64,000 nt of DNA from Rickettsia tamurae (GCF_000751075.1 NZ_CCMG01000008.1:62001-126000), one strand, 5' to 3'; counted from the stretch's first letter, positions 30,315 to 41,140 are shown. Program-made: numbers and translations. Notes: generated by a model not told the origin, from the sequence alone.

Positions 30315-30458
30315 AGACGCTTAAATTTGAAAAAAATACACTATAATAGTAATTATAAATTGAGTAAAGAGCTAAATTAAAAAAATTTTTAATTGAAGTA
30401 GTATATGGCATATTGTAGTAATGATTTTACAACTTAAAATTCATTCAAAGAGGAAAAT

Positions 30459-30728
30459 ATGAACGATCCGAAATATGGAACTATTACTTTTACCAAAGAA
30501 AGTAGAACAGCAAATATTAATATATCCCGTGATAAAATAACAATTGGAGCTAATCAGCGTGTTACGTTTGAAACCATAGGTGATATTAAGGAATTGATCT
30601 TAGGACCACATAGTAATGTTAAAGTAACAGACCTTAATCATAAGGTATTTATAAATAATACCAATCGAGATAAGATAATTACATTATCAGGTGAACATAT
30701 TGCTTTTGATGACAATCTATACGCTTAA
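30459..30728 (+). CDS. Small hypothetical protein, 89 residues
   Basis: A short ORF with a good ribosome binding site (agagga) before the ATG. The product (MNDPKYGTITFTKESRTA, and ELILGPHSNVKVTDLNHKVF) is rich in alternating polar and beta-branched residues, suggesting a small beta-sheet protein. It has no signal peptide or membrane helix. It stands alone, with a repeat block 48 bases downstream. I do not recognise a family. Confidence 0.5.
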   Translation: MNDPKYGTITFTKESRTANINISRDKITIGANQRVTFETIGDIKELILGPHSNVKVTDLNHKVFINNTNRDKIITLSGEHIAFDDNLYA

Positions 30729-30775
30729 TAAATATGTTATTACTGTGGAAGCTTGATTGCGTGGATACATGAACC

Positions 30776-30976
30776 GTCGTTGCAAGGAGGCATTGTTGCA
30801 TGGACCGGTAAAACCCACTGTGTGTCATCCCGTGGCTTAACCACGGGATGACACAGGTGAAATTGATCCACGCAACAATGCTTTGCGAGGAGCGAAGCGA
30901 CACGGCAATCCAGAAAAATAACAAAAAATGCTATAAATCAGCATTTTTTACTGGATTGCTTCGTCAATAATGACGG
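30776..30976. repeat. Composite nested palindrome near rph
   Basis: Outer gtcgttgcaagg / aataatgacgg. Second gcattgttgcatggacc / gatccacgcaacaatgc. Inner tgtcatcccgtggcttaaccacgggatgaca. A separate hairpin with aaaaaatgct / agcattttt and ccaga / ctgga follows. The inner module here is complete and perfect, while in other composites it is interrupted by the tactaat core. Confidence 0.78.
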
Positions 30977-31001
30977 GAAAACTGATCCACGTAGCAACTT
31001 T

Positions 31002-31721
31002 CTAAGACCCAAGTAGTACTTGATTTTGTAGTTTAAACAATTCTGCCACGCCGCCTTTGGCAAGTTTTAACATTGCTAAAAACTGCTCTTTGGAAAAAGG
31101 ATTTTTCTCTGCCGTGCCTTGTACTTCGATTAAATTACCGTTACCTGCAAACACAAAATTACTATCCACTTCGGCATCACTATCTTCCAAATAATCCAAA
31201 TCTAGTATTGCCTCACCTTTATATATACCGCAAGAAATAGCTGCAATTTGACTAATTAACGGGTTCACCTTTAAAACTCTCTTTTTCATCAAGGATCTAA
31301 TAGCTAGGTGCAATGCTACATAGCTCCCTGTTATTGATGCCGTTCTAGTACCGCCGTCAGCATTAATAACATCACAATCTATGATAATTTGCCTCTCCCC
31401 TAGTTTCTTCAAGTCAATTATACATCGCATCGCCCTACCTATCAAACGCTGTATCTCTTGCGTTCTTCCGCCTTGTTTTCCGAGTGCTGCTTCTCTTTTA
31501 ATACGCTGTGATGCAGAACCGGGAAGCATACCGTACTCGGCAGTAATCCAACCTTGATTTTGTCCCCTCAAGAATGACGGTACGGTAGTTTCACAAGTAG
31601 CACTACACATAACATGCGTATTACCGATTTTAATAAGGCATGAGCCTTCCGCATTAACAAGCGGGGATAATTCTAATGAAATAGGACGTAATTGGTTGCT
31701 TTTTCTTCCTGACTGTCTCAT
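31002..31721 (-). CDS. rph: Ribonuclease PH
   Basis: A 239-residue phosphorolytic 3'-5' exoribonuclease that trims tRNA 3' ends. Family motifs: [14 protein letters not shown] at the N-terminus, [45 protein letters not shown], and the catalytic-core [18 protein letters not shown]. Length fits RNase PH exactly. It is divergent from grpE with an 80-base shared promoter region. Confidence 0.96.
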   Translation of the reverse strand: MRQSGRKSNQLRPISLELSPLVNAEGSCLIKIGNTHVMCSATCETTVPSFLRGQNQGWITAEYGMLPGSASQRIKREAALGKQGGRTQEIQRLIGRAMRCIIDLKKLGERQIIIDCDVINADGGTRTASITGSYVALHLAIRSLMKKRVLKVNPLISQIAAISCGIYKGEAILDLDYLEDSDAEVDSNFVFAGNGNLIEVQGTAEKNPFSKEQFLAMLKLAKGGVAELFKLQNQVLLGS

Positions 31722-31801
31722 AATATTAATTTACCATTGAAAAAATTTTTATTATATCTATATAATATCTCAAAAAAGAATATAAATATAAAGTAAATAA
31801 T

Positions 31802-32338
31802 ATGATAGATGATAATATAGAAAATAATGAACAAACAATAAATGATATTGCTGAAGAGATAGTTGAAACAGCAAATCCAGAGATAACAGCGTTAAAAGCA
31901 GAAATTGAAGAGCTAAAAGACAAGCTAATTAGAACTACTGCCGAAATAGACAATACAAGAAAGCGTTTAGAAAAAGCACGTGACGAAGCAAAAGATTATG
32001 CAATTGCTACATTTGCTAAAGAACTACTAAATGTTAGTGATAATCTTTCAAGAGCATTAGCACATAAACCGGCAAATTCTGATATAGAAGTCACAAATAT
32101 TATTGCAGGCGTTCAGATGACTAAAGATGAGCTGGACAAAATCTTTCATAAACATCATATTGAAGAAATAAAGCCGGAAATAGGTTCAATGTTCGACTAT
32201 AATTTACATAATGCAATTTCACAGATAGAACATCCTGATCATGCACCGAATAGCATTATTACTTTAATGCAATCAGGATATAAAATTAGAGATAGACTAC
32301 TTCGTCCTGCTACCGTACAAGTAGCTAAAAAATCTTAA
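31802..32338 (+). CDS. grpE: Nucleotide exchange factor GrpE
   Basis: A 178-residue DnaK nucleotide exchange factor. A long N-terminal coiled coil (residues about 20-70, [20 protein letters not shown]) is followed by ENTRKR-like [18 protein letters not shown], the hinge [16 protein letters not shown] and the C-terminal beta domain ([29 protein letters not shown]). It is divergent from rph. Start 31802 is supported by the acidic GrpE-like N-terminus. Confidence 0.96.
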   Translation: MIDDNIENNEQTINDIAEEIVETANPEITALKAEIEELKDKLIRTTAEIDNTRKRLEKARDEAKDYAIATFAKELLNVSDNLSRALAHKPANSDIEVTNIIAGVQMTKDELDKIFHKHHIEEIKPEIGSMFDYNLHNAISQIEHPDHAPNSIITLMQSGYKIRDRLLRPATVQVAKKS

Positions 32339-32345
32339 TACTAAG

Positions 32346-32450
32346 ATAGAGCTTCAAAAATTGGCTCAATGTTCTACAAGAGCTTCGGTTCGAACTATAT
32401 TAAGTATACGCAGCTCACCTTGCCTTGTGAACTCCTAGCTCTTTTTGAAG
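32346..32450. repeat. Palindromic element before the AI-2E transporter gene
   Basis: gagcttcaaaaa at the left and agctctttttgaag at the right are inverted around about 90 bases (ggttcgaactatattaag, cagctcaccttgcc). The reading frame of the downstream gene is open through it, giving a 38-residue possible N-terminal extension. It differs from the other families in the window. Confidence 0.55.
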
Positions 32451-32482
32451 TTGATCTTCGTATAGAAAATGGGAAAAATAAT

Positions 32483-33538
32483 ATGAATAGAACCGCTATA
32501 TTTTGGCTAGTTTTTTTAGGGCTTTTTATAAGCGGTTTTATGCTAATTTCAGACACAGTAAAACCATTTTTTATCGCATTTATAATATCTTACTTACTAC
32601 AACCTGCTATAGGTTTTATCGCATCAAAATTTAAAATATCAAATAAATTTGCATCAAGCATAATTTATCTGATATTTTTGAGCATATTTTTCTTAAGCTT
32701 AACTATTTTAGTGCCGATAATTTATGGACAAATTTTTACTTTTATAAATAATATTCCAAAATATAAAAATTATTTACAAGCAGAAATATTACCGCCTATA
32801 ATGGCAAAAATTTATTCGATAGAACCTGATATTGCCGGTAAAATCAAGAATTCTTTAAGCAATTTTATAAATAGTATATTTACTATACTTGGCAGTATTG
32901 CTAATAATTTTTGGCGTTATACCATTATTACCATTAACATATTTGTTTTATTTTTACTTATACCTATAATATTATTCTATTTCCTACGTGATTGGGCTAA
33001 AATTATTGCAAACATGAAATCATTATTACCTATAAAAACCCGACCGAAAATCCTTGAAATATTATCGGCAATTAATAATCTGTTATCTGCTTACATAAGA
33101 GGACAGCTAAATATTTGCTTATTATTATCTACTTATTATAGTATTGCATTTACCGTAATAGGTATTGATCTCTCTCTTTTACTTGGCATTTTAACGGGAT
33201 TTTTAGTTATTATTCCTTTTATCGGTACTTTTATATCGTTTCTTTTGACTCTAATTATCGGTTATTTAACTTTCGGCATGACCGCAAAATTATTATATAT
33301 AATGATAATTTATTTAGTTGGGAATATTTTTGAGTCTTATATTATAACTCCTAAAATTATCGGTGATAAAATAGGGTTGCATCCTCTTTGGATTATATTC
33401 TCGATTTTTGCCTGCGGCAGTTTATTTGGAATTATTGGAATATTTTTTGCTATACCGATTGCAGGGATTACAAAAATTTTACTCCTGAATCTAATTAAAT
33501 TTTATAAATCTAGCAAATTCTATCGAACAGACGGCTAA
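32483..33538 (+). CDS. AI-2E family (PerM-like) membrane transporter
   Basis: A membrane protein of about 351 residues with seven to eight helices: a helix pair near the start ([18 protein letters not shown]), a periplasmic or cytosolic middle, and the family motif region [19 protein letters not shown] then EPLIG-like [18 protein letters not shown]. Family members have been linked to AI-2 export or Na+/H+ exchange; the substrate here is unknown. The start at 32483 (MNRTAIFW) is chosen over an open extension to 32369, because that extension comes from a palindromic element. It stands directly before the Hda-like gene, an arrangement seen in other alphaproteobacteria. Confidence 0.85.
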   Translation: MNRTAIFWLVFLGLFISGFMLISDTVKPFFIAFIISYLLQPAIGFIASKFKISNKFASSIIYLIFLSIFFLSLTILVPIIYGQIFTFINNIPKYKNYLQAEILPPIMAKIYSIEPDIAGKIKNSLSNFINSIFTILGSIANNFWRYTIITINIFVLFLLIPIILFYFLRDWAKIIANMKSLLPIKTRPKILEILSAINNLLSAYIRGQLNICLLLSTYYSIAFTVIGIDLSLLLGILTGFLVIIPFIGTFISFLLTLIIGYLTFGMTAKLLYIMIIYLVGNIFESYIITPKIIGDKIGLHPLWIIFSIFACGSLFGIIGIFFAIPIAGITKILLLNLIKFYKSSKFYRTDG

Positions 33539-33553
33539 AAAATTCTTATAACA

Positions 33554-34222
33554 GTGCAGCAATATATATTTCGTTTTACTACTTCTAATAAATATCATCC
33601 TGATGAGTTTATTGTTTCTAGTTCTAACGATCAAGCTTATAATATTATAAAAAATTGGCAGTGCGGCTTTGGCGTTAATCCTTATAAATTTACTTTATTA
33701 ATTAAAGGACCTTCTTCGTCAGGCAAAACTTATTTAACCAAAATATGGCAAAATTTAAGCAATGCCTATATTATTAAAGATATTTTTTTTAGTGAAGAAA
33801 TTTTAGAAAAATATAATGCTTTTATCATTGAAGATATTGAAAACTGGCAAGAGCCGGCATTACTTCATATATTTAATATTATTAACGAAAAACAAAAATA
33901 TCTTTTACTTACCTCATCTGATAAAAGCAGAAATTTTACTTTACCCGATTTATCTTCACGTATTAAATCAGTACTTAGTATTGTGTTAAACTCACCTGAC
34001 AATGAATTAATCAAAATTCTAATATTTAAGCATTTTTCTATTTCTTCGGTAACAATATCCAGACAAATAATAGATTTTCTTTTAGTAAATTTGCCTAGGG
34101 AATATTCTAAAATTATAGAAATATTAGAAAATATTAACCATTTTGCTTTAATTTCCAAAAGAAAAATAACAACTTCATTAGTCAAAGAAGTTTTAAATAA
34201 CTATAATCATAAAATATTGTAA
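33554..34222 (+). CDS. DnaA-related regulatory protein (Hda/HdaA-like)
   Basis: A 222-residue AAA+ ATPase-like protein starting with GTG. It has a Walker A motif (IKGPSSSGKTYLTK, near residue 55), a Walker-B-like segment (YNAFIIEDIENW), a sensor I region (KYLLLTSSDKS) and a box VII-like LPDLSSRIKS with the arginine finger, but it lacks the DnaA C-terminal DNA-binding helix-turn-helix. This fits Hda/HdaA, which with the sliding clamp promotes DnaA-ATP hydrolysis and limits re-initiation. The N-terminal QQYIFRF resembles the clamp-binding peptide. It follows the AI-2E transporter gene by 15 bases. Confidence 0.82.
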   Translation: MQQYIFRFTTSNKYHPDEFIVSSSNDQAYNIIKNWQCGFGVNPYKFTLLIKGPSSSGKTYLTKIWQNLSNAYIIKDIFFSEEILEKYNAFIIEDIENWQEPALLHIFNIINEKQKYLLLTSSDKSRNFTLPDLSSRIKSVLSIVLNSPDNELIKILIFKHFSISSVTISRQIIDFLLVNLPREYSKIIEILENINHFALISKRKITTSLVKEVLNNYNHKIL

Positions 34223-34285
34223 CTTTTTCCTTGACTTTAAATCTTCTCAATATAACCTTTCTATAAATTAACTTTTTAGAAAAAA

Positions 34286-35595
34286 TTGTGTTGGGATACG
34301 AAAAAAACAAAAAAGTTTAAACAGAGAACAAAAACGGGCTATAGGCTTACTATCCATAGGTACTTTTTAGAGTATTTTGATCTTATGCTATATGTTCATA
34401 TGGCAGTACTACTTAATGAGCTTTTCTTTCCGCAATATGATAATCACGTTAATCGCCTTCTTGCAGCTTTTTCTTTTTGTTCTACTTTTATTTTTAGACC
34501 CTTAGGAGCTTTATTATTTGGCTGGATAGGCGATAATATAGGTCGGAAATCTACAGTCATTATTACCACTATTTTAATGTCGTTTTCTTGCATCGTTATG
34601 GCTAATGCCTAAGTAGGTGCTAGTGCTGCTTGGATAGTAACCATATGCCGTATAGTGCAAGGTATGTCATCCATGGGAGAAAGAGTAGGAGCAGAATTAT
34701 ATTTAACAGAATCTGTCGGAGTTCCTAAACGCTTTCCTGCCGTAGCATTTGTAGGAGTATGTGCTAGCTTAGGATTAACTGTGGCCCTTGGCGTAGCAAC
34801 CTTAGTTACATCCTGTGGCTTTAATTGGCGTATCGCATTTTGGGTAGGTGCAGGAATTGCATTAATAGGTAGTGCTGCTAGGACTACTTTACGTAAAACA
34901 CCGGATTTTGTTGATACTAAGCGTAGAATACAAGAAACTATAAAAGATAGTAATATAATTGATGTAGCAAAGATAAAAAATAATCCTGTATGGCAGGAAA
35001 AAGTTAATAAGAAGACTGCAATCTATTATTTTTTAATACAACTAGCACAACCGGTGTGGTTTTATTTTGCTTATATTCATTGTAGTAATATACTTAAAGA
35101 TTCGTTGCACTATACCGCTGAAGCAGTAATACATCAAAATTTTATTATTTCTTAGTAGCTATAGTAGAATTTTTTGTAGCACTAGCACTTACGTGTTTAT
35201 GCTATAAATTTCATCCACTAAAAATTTTAAAAACGCAATTAGTAATATTTTTAACTTTTCTTCTATTTAGTCCATTAATATTAGATAATATAACGCAAGG
35301 CTGACAAATTCTCTTAATTCAACTAATTGTAGTTACTTTTTCTCCAAGTGAATTTCCGGCAATTCCAATATTTTATAAAAGTTTTCCGGTTTTTAAACGA
35401 TTTACCTATGCTAGCTTTATATATGCTTCTTCAAGAGCCGCTATGTATGTAATTAGTTCCTTCGGGCTTGTTTATTTAACAGAACGTTTTAATAATTTAG
35501 GGTTATTGATGATAGTAATTCCTATTATTATAGCGTATAGCCTCGGTATATCACATTTTAAAAAGCTAGAAGTTGAAGCAGGAAATTATTATTGA
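34286..35595 (+). pseudogene. ProP-like MFS transporter, degraded copy 1
   Basis: One MFS gene read in pieces: FLEYFDLMLYVHMAVLLNELFF, the MFS signature GWIGDNIGRKST, then a stop after VMANA (34612), a restart through CRIVQGMSSMGERVGAELYL and RRTLRKTPDF-like RTTLRKTPDFVD, a stop at 35155, and two more open pieces to 35595 with another stop near 35302. The family is the proline/betaine-type symporters that are numerous in Rickettsia. The pattern YFDLM...H replaces the more common FYDF. It is not functional as read. A hairpin terminator follows. Confidence 0.85.
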
Positions 35596-35600
35596 ATATA

Positions 35601-35626
35601 AAAGGCGAAATGCGGCTTTCACCTTT
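35601..35626 (+). terminator. Hairpin after the first MFS pseudogene
   Basis: aaaggcgaaa and tttcaccttt form a 10-base stem with one mismatch and a 6-base loop, followed by tata-rich sequence. It lies 6 bases after the stop and also faces the convergent gene at 35640. Confidence 0.55.
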
Positions 35627-35639
35627 TATATAAATTAAA

Positions 35640-35873
35640 TTAGTTATATACTTTATCTTCTTCAGCTAGTTCGATTTTAATTATTTCAAGCAGAGAAAAA
35701 ACCTTACAATATTCTTCAAGCTTTTCGTTTATTTTTTGTAGTTCGCTTAAAGCACTACTAACATCTTCTTGTACTAAATAGGTTTCTACAGTTTTATTCT
35801 GTTCTAATGTTTTAAGCATGATATCTTGTAACAATTTATTATAGTGATTTTCTAACTTAGATGTATTTGACAT
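35640..35873 (-). CDS. Small hypothetical coiled-coil protein
   Basis: 77 residues, almost entirely helical by composition, with heptad-like runs (LSELQKINEKLEEYCKVFSLL) suggesting a coiled coil or helical hairpin. It has no signal peptide or membrane segment. It is convergent with the MFS pseudogene and alone on its strand. I do not recognise a family. The even codon use and absence of breaks in a decaying neighbourhood suggest it may be real. Confidence 0.5.
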   Translation of the reverse strand: MSNTSKLENHYNKLLQDIMLKTLEQNKTVETYLVQEDVSSALSELQKINEKLEEYCKVFSLLEIIKIELAEEDKVYN

Positions 35874-36114
35874 AATGATTAATAAATAACTTTGTATTTT
35901 AATTAATATATGAATTTTTTAATAATACAATAACTTTTAGTTAGTTTATGTTATTATTTATTTCTCTTTGCTCTATTAACACTAATTCACCACAAATATT
36001 TACTCTAAATTTGTATTTTAAGTAATTTAATTATAGATAACTATTAACAAATTTTAATAATTATCTATAATGCACCCTAAAACAGATTAAAGGCATACAA
36101 ATAGAGCGAATAGA

Positions 36115-37600
36115 ATGGCGAGACCTATAGAAGAAGAAAATAAATATGCACAATTACTAGAAAAAGATTTAGATATTGTAAAGGAACAGAGAAAAAAGGC
36201 ATAATCCAATAATATAAACACAGTACCTAAAAAGCAGCCTCCAATATTTAGAAGTATGGATGATATAGAAATTATACAAAGGCGTAACTTGAGCGTATAA
36301 TTTCTCAAGAAACAGTAAAAAGTAAAGATGATTTATATATAATAGAGCAAGAACAGATACAAAAATTAATGAGTAGAGGCACAAACGCCTTAAAAAACCA
36401 TGAACAACACCCAAATACTATTTATAAAAGTGAGCATAAAGCACAAACTAACTCAAGAACATCCAATATTATAATATTATAAATAGTATTAAGACCTCAA
36501 AAACATGTGGTAATAAAGAAAATAAGCAACGTAACAGGAAAGATTCTTTTTAATAAAACCACAGCTAGCGTACTCGATAGCAAGTAGTATTATGCTGGCA
36601 ACTATAGCACCTGCAACAGCTCCATTTATGTTTGTATCAGCTACTGCCATGGCAACATCTATAGTAGGTAAAGCAATAATAGATGTAGTACATACTCGAA
36701 AGATACGTCTTCTTACACAAGAAAATAAATTATTAGAAAAACATCGTGATGATTTGAGTAAACAACAAGCCCTTTTAAAAATTGATCCAAAGTTAAAAGA
36801 TGATTTACATATACATAATGATAAACAGCAAACGAAAGACAAAAGTAATAAAGGTACCAAATCATTATTTATAGCATCGGTTATAACAAATGGAATAAGT
36901 AATATAGTAAACGTGGCGGGGATATCTGCAGCTATAGTCGGTAATAATGTAGCACAAATAATTTCATCAATAAATATAGGATTGCAATCATTAAAAGGTT
37001 CTAAAGATTCGGTAAATCAGATCCAGGATAGGATAAAGTTAATTAAGGAGCTAAACCATAATATTAATCAAGAAAAACAAAAAGCAGATATAGGTAATTA
37101 TAAAAATATACAAGCATTAGCAGAGATAGGGTATAAATAAACTATTCAAACCGAAGCATTAACCGCTTTATTACAAGATAAGAATTACTTTAAATTTACC
37201 GATCAAGAAAAACAACAGAGATTTAATCAGCTTAGTAAAGAAATAACATTAAGACAGCATCAGAATATGCTGATACAAAAAAATAACATCACAAAATATA
37301 ATAGTAGATATACTGAAAGATATAGGTAGAACACATAGTCCTTTTTATAAACAACCGGAACAAATAACTACTCATAAAAGCGTGTTAACAAAAGCAGTTG
37401 AAAATGCAAATACTAACGATCATAAGAAATATAAAACAATACAGTTACAAAAGAAATTAGAACTAAGCGGCACAGAAAATATAGTAAATAGAATCGAGAA
37501 ACAATTAATTAATAACAATACTATTTCTAATAAAAATACAGGTACGCCAAATAATTATATAAAAAGAATTGCAAAAAAAGATTTAGGGTTAATAAGGTAA
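36115..37600 (+). pseudogene. Shattered large gene of unknown function
   Basis: Open pieces in successive frames share a style: Lys/Gln/Asn-rich helical sequence. 36115 begins MARPIEEENKYAQLLEKDL and stops after 29 codons. Further pieces read PPIFRSMDDIEIIQRRN, IISQETVKSKDDLYIIEQEQ, then 36592-37140 with two hydrophobic stretches (MLATIAPATAPFMFVSATA and VITNGISNIVNVAGISAAIV) separated by a coiled coil. 37141-37330 and 37382-37600 continue with KKLELSGTENIVNRIEKQL. At least four breaks are present. The likely ancestor was a protein of roughly 480 residues with a membrane-inserting hairpin, possibly an effector. The family is not recognised. Confidence 0.5.
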
Positions 37601-37628
37601 AATAGGAAACCATCAATAGACCTCTTGC

Positions 37629-37740
37629 ATAACCTAATCTTATAAAGAGGAAACACTCACCTCACACTGCAGTATACAAAAAATATGTGAGGATATGAGT
37701 ACCGGATTGACGTACAAATATTTTTTTCTCTCAATTAGTT
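37629..37740. repeat. Worn RPE-1-like copy
   Basis: Matches the ubiG element in order (aaagaggaaac, cgcagtatac-like gcagtatac, tatgtgaggatatgagtaccggattgacgtacaaat read in short pieces) but lacks the conserved right end. It is the oldest-looking of four copies in the window. Confidence 0.6.
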
Positions 37741-37894
37741 TATTATCATATCATTAAGTCATTATGAATAGGCAAAAATAAGCTAATAGTAAGTTGCACT
37801 TCATTTTCTTATTTATCGTATAAAGCGAAATTTCCTATTGACTTTTATATAAAACAGTATAATTTCTTTACAATTTAACTTTTGTAAAGAAATT

Positions 37895-39209
37895 ATGCTC
37901 GGCTATGAGAAAGAACAAAGAAGTTTAACACGTAATCAAAAAGAAGCAATAGGATTAATATGTTTTGGAACATTTTTTGAGTATTTTGATTTAATGCTAT
38001 ATATACATATGGCAGTAGTTATCAATGAATTATTTTTTCCTAAAACTGATCCTCAAGTTACTTCGCTTTTATCTGCTGCCGCATTTTGTTCTACTTATTT
38101 ATTAAGACCATTTGCAGCTTTGGTACTTGGATGGATAGGTGATAATATAGGTCGTAAATCAACCGTTATTATTACCACATTTATAATGGCTATATCATGT
38201 TTTATTATGGCTACTTTACCTACTTATGCAGAAAAAGGCATCGTAGTTTCGTGGATTATGATAATTTGTCGTATGTCTCAAGGCGTATCTTCTATGGGAG
38301 AAATAGTAGGAGCAGAGTTATATTATATGTTACTGAGACTACTAAACCGCCAGTTCAATATACCTATGTTGGTATAATAAATATAGCTGCTCAGTGGGGT
38401 GGCATTATGGCATTAGCATTTGGTATTATTAGTATTACTTATCTTTTTAATTGGCATTATGCCTTTTGGGGAGGAACTAATAATAGCTTTAGTAGGTTTT
38501 ATAGCAAGAACTAATTTACGTGAATCAACGGAGTTTATAGATGCAAAACGTCGAATAAAAAATACTTTAGAAAATTTTGGAATAAATGATAAAGAATTAT
38601 CATTTAAAGAATATGTAGAAGAGAAAATTAATATAAAAACTATTTTAGCTTATTTCTTTCTTGTAAATTCTGGTTCTGCTTGTTCTTATCTTACTTATAT
38701 TTATTGTGCATCATTATTAAAAACAAATTTTAATTATACTGCACTCGAAATTATGAAAAATAATTTTTGTCTTGCTATTGCTCAATTAATCTTAATGATT
38801 ACATTAGTTTTGTTAACAAAAAAATTTCATCCTCTTAAATTATTAAAAGTTAGAGCAATTATATTTTTAATTTGTATGCCTTCTAGTATTTATTTACTAA
38901 ATAATATAACTACTTCTTCAAGTTTATCTAAAATTCAATTACTATTAGTTATAACAAGTATAACTACCAGTACTGCTGCATAAATACTTTATAAAAACTT
39001 TCCAATATTTAAAAGATTTACGTTTACTACTCTTAATTTATGCATTTTCATCAATTTTTATATACGTAGTTACTTCGTTTGGCATAGCTTACTTAGTAAA
39101 TATATTAGGAACTTACGGAATTCTTCTTATTATGATACCGGTAGGTATAGCGTTCCACTGGGGAGTGACACATTTTGAATCACTTGAAAAAGTTCGGTAT
39201 AATTATTAG
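37895..39209 (+). pseudogene. ProP-like MFS transporter, degraded copy 2
   Basis: A paralogue of 34286-35595. It starts intact (MLGYEKEQRSLTRNQKEAIG, FFEYFDLMLYIHMAVVINEL, LGWIGDNIGRKST, CRMSQGVSSMGEIVGAELY). It shifts frame near 38325, again near 38440, resumes as RTNLRESTEFIDAKRRI through about six further helices, stops at 38983 and ends in a third frame at 39209 (HFESLEKVRYNY). The two copies share direction and sequence and lie 2.3 kb apart, so they arose by duplication and both have decayed. Confidence 0.85.
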
Positions 39210-39883
39210 AGTTAAAAATCTGTTCCTTCAAATTTAATTCGCTTAAGTTAGTTTGTTGTTTAAATATATTCCAACAAAGTTGAACCAATATATATTCTAT
39301 TTTATATATCTCAAGATATGCACAAACTTGTAAAAAGCTCATTAAAGTTTCTTTTATTATTTTTTTAGCTTTCTCAGGTGATTTAGCTCCTAAAGTCTGT
39401 ATATTATGGACTCTATCAAAAAGTTTTATAAGTGCCGTATTATATCTTTTCTGTTTAATTAATAGATTTAAGCTTTCTTCAGCAGTGATTTTCCCGTAAG
39501 GTTTAATCTAGTTAGGCCTTCTACATGTTTCGCTACCTCTGCTCCAAAAATGCCGTTAATCATTTCTTCAGTTAATTCTGTATCCTCAACAGTATCATGA
39601 AGTAAAGCAGCTTGTAGCATTATGGTCGTAAAAAGCTTAGGAACTTCTTCAGCTACAAACTCCGCAAGCATAATCGTCACCTCAATCGGATGAGAATAAT
39701 AAGGATCACCTGATTGACGCATTTGAGAACCATGATATTTACGAGCGTAGTAAATGCCTTTTTTAACCTCCTCTATATCAATAGGATTTTCTACTTTAGT
39801 GTTTAATCTTCGAGTTTATCAAGTAATTTTTTAGCGTAAACGCATACTTCAAACTTTTTTTTCCAAGAGCTTATATCTTCCAT
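39130..39883 (-). pseudogene. SpoT-type HD-domain (ppGpp hydrolase) remnant
   Basis: ATG 39883 begins MEDISSWKKKFEVCVYAKKL, then a frameshift near 39815. The next frame gives GIYYARKYHGSQMRQSGDPYYSHP and the HD motif LLHDTVEDTELT (metal-binding His-Asp, hydrolase signature) and GLTRLNLTGK. A second shift near 39490 leads to ITAEESLNLLIKQKRYNTAL and KLFDRVHNIQTL. The synthetase, TGS and ACT domains are absent. With the synthetase-domain fragment at 24127 this gives two separated parts of an ancestral RelA/SpoT protein. Its 3' end overlaps the MFS pseudogene on the other strand. Confidence 0.78.
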
Positions 39884-40145
39884 AAAAGTTATTTTTTATT
39901 TTTGTTAATAATAGTTGATTACAATTAAAGCAAAAATTAAAAAATTGCAATAACAAACAATTTTTTAACTTTAAATATATTAGCAACTTTTGGTTATTTT
40001 GTATTTTAGCAACTATCATTTTACTTTATTAGCTGCTTTAATTTCTACTTCCTCTTGCAATTTATACTTTGCTATTTTTTCCTCTACATTTGAAAAGCTA
40101 GCAAAAATAATGGCAAAAGTAATAAATAATGCGGAAAAGAGTTAC

Positions 40146-40240
40146 AGTAGAATTCAGAAAGGTTCCGACAAGGTAAATTTAAAGGCGAGAGTACAAAATT
40201 CGCTTGTATCAAGCTTTATGAATTACGCTGTATATGAAAG
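40146..40240. repeat. Possible palindromic element with gaattc-like ends
   Basis: gtagaattcagaaaggtt at the left and aagctttatgaattacgctgt at the right are partial inverted repeats. The left end matches 1352-1374 (gcataattcagaaaggttc). It occupies the second half of a short open frame (39990-40247) that I therefore do not call a gene. Confidence 0.4.
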
Positions 40241-40352
40241 ATTCTAAAAACTCGTATGGATCAGGAAACTCATTCAGTGTCATATCGTGGCTTATTGACC
40301 ACGATATAGCATTATTACGTGAATCAATTCATCCTATCATCCTAGCTCGCTT

Positions 40353-40488
40353 GGCATTGTTGCGTGGATCGAATCCACTGTGTCACCCCAAAAATAATAC
40401 AAAATACTGATAATTTTAGTATTTTTAACTGGATCCCGTGGTCAAGCCACGGGATGACAGAGGTGAAATTGATCCACACAACAATGCC
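40353..40488. repeat. Nested palindromic repeat
   Basis: ggcattgttgcgtggatc and gatccacacaacaatgcc enclose ggatcccgtggtcaagccacgggatgac (read in parts) and the core aatactgataattttagtattt. To its left, 40281-40313 is a separate hairpin (tatcgtgg...ccacgata). Confidence 0.78.
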
Positions 40489-40623
40489 AGCTCGCCTGAC
40501 CACAGGTTCCAAAAAAAATAGCCAAGTAATGTAATATTATAATGAAATACGTAACTATCAATCTCTAAATGGATAATCTCCTCTCGTTTTCTTCTTGTCA
40601 ACAAATTGCGTAAACTTTATAGG

Positions 40624-40752
40624 CCTCTCTTCGGAAATGAGGATTTAGAGAGGAATTTGAACCTCAAACCGCAGCATATATACTTAGTACGTAAGGATGA
40701 GGGGTAAGGATCGACGTACAAATTACCTCTAGAAGTAGAGTTTCCGAAGAGG
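40624..40752. repeat. RPE-1-like intergenic element
   Basis: cctctcttcggaaa and tttccgaagagg are the inverted ends. The interior matches the ubiG and tuf-rpsJ copies (gagaggaatttgaacc, gtacgtaaggatga, acaaattacctctagaag). This copy shows the full terminal arms. Confidence 0.82.
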
Positions 40753-40800
40753 TATATTGTATGACACTGAAAGTGTCTCCTGACCCACACAACAAAAAAC

Positions 40801-40871
40801 TATAGTAAATCACCTTAAATTAGGTGAAAGATAAAATAGAAATCGCACCTAATTTAAGGTGACTTACTATA
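40801..40871. repeat. Long hairpin with 26-base arms
   Basis: Arms 40801-40826 and 40846-40871 are complementary except for one base and share the core caccttaaattaggtg. The loop is 19 bases. No coding frame crosses it. It looks like a small mobile palindrome or a structured RNA and is unlike the other repeats in the window. Confidence 0.85.
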
Positions 40872-41140
40872 CAACTATAAAGAACATGGGAATTTAGAAA
40901 AAGTAATAAAAAATGCTAAAATTTAGTATTTTTTTACTGGATTGTCTCGCCAATTACTTCGTAATTTTCCTGCAATGGCATTAAATTATTAACTAATATA
41001 TACTTAGTTAGAAATGCCATTTCACAAAAGTACTGTCTTTCTTGATAGGTTTAACTATTGTAACATTTAAGACTGAAAAGCTTGAGTTTAAGCTTCATGC
41101 ATTGTTTGATGTTTTCGTTGAAATACTAAAAACTTTTGAT

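Noticed and set aside
32369-32482. Longer N-terminus of the AI-2E transporter
   Set aside because: The extension derives from a repeat and lacks membrane-protein character; the ATG at 32483 gives the normal family start.
39990-40247. Open frame of 85 codons upstream of a repeat block
   Set aside because: Its second half coincides with a probable palindromic element, it has no ribosome binding site, and the N-terminal part resembles no protein I know.
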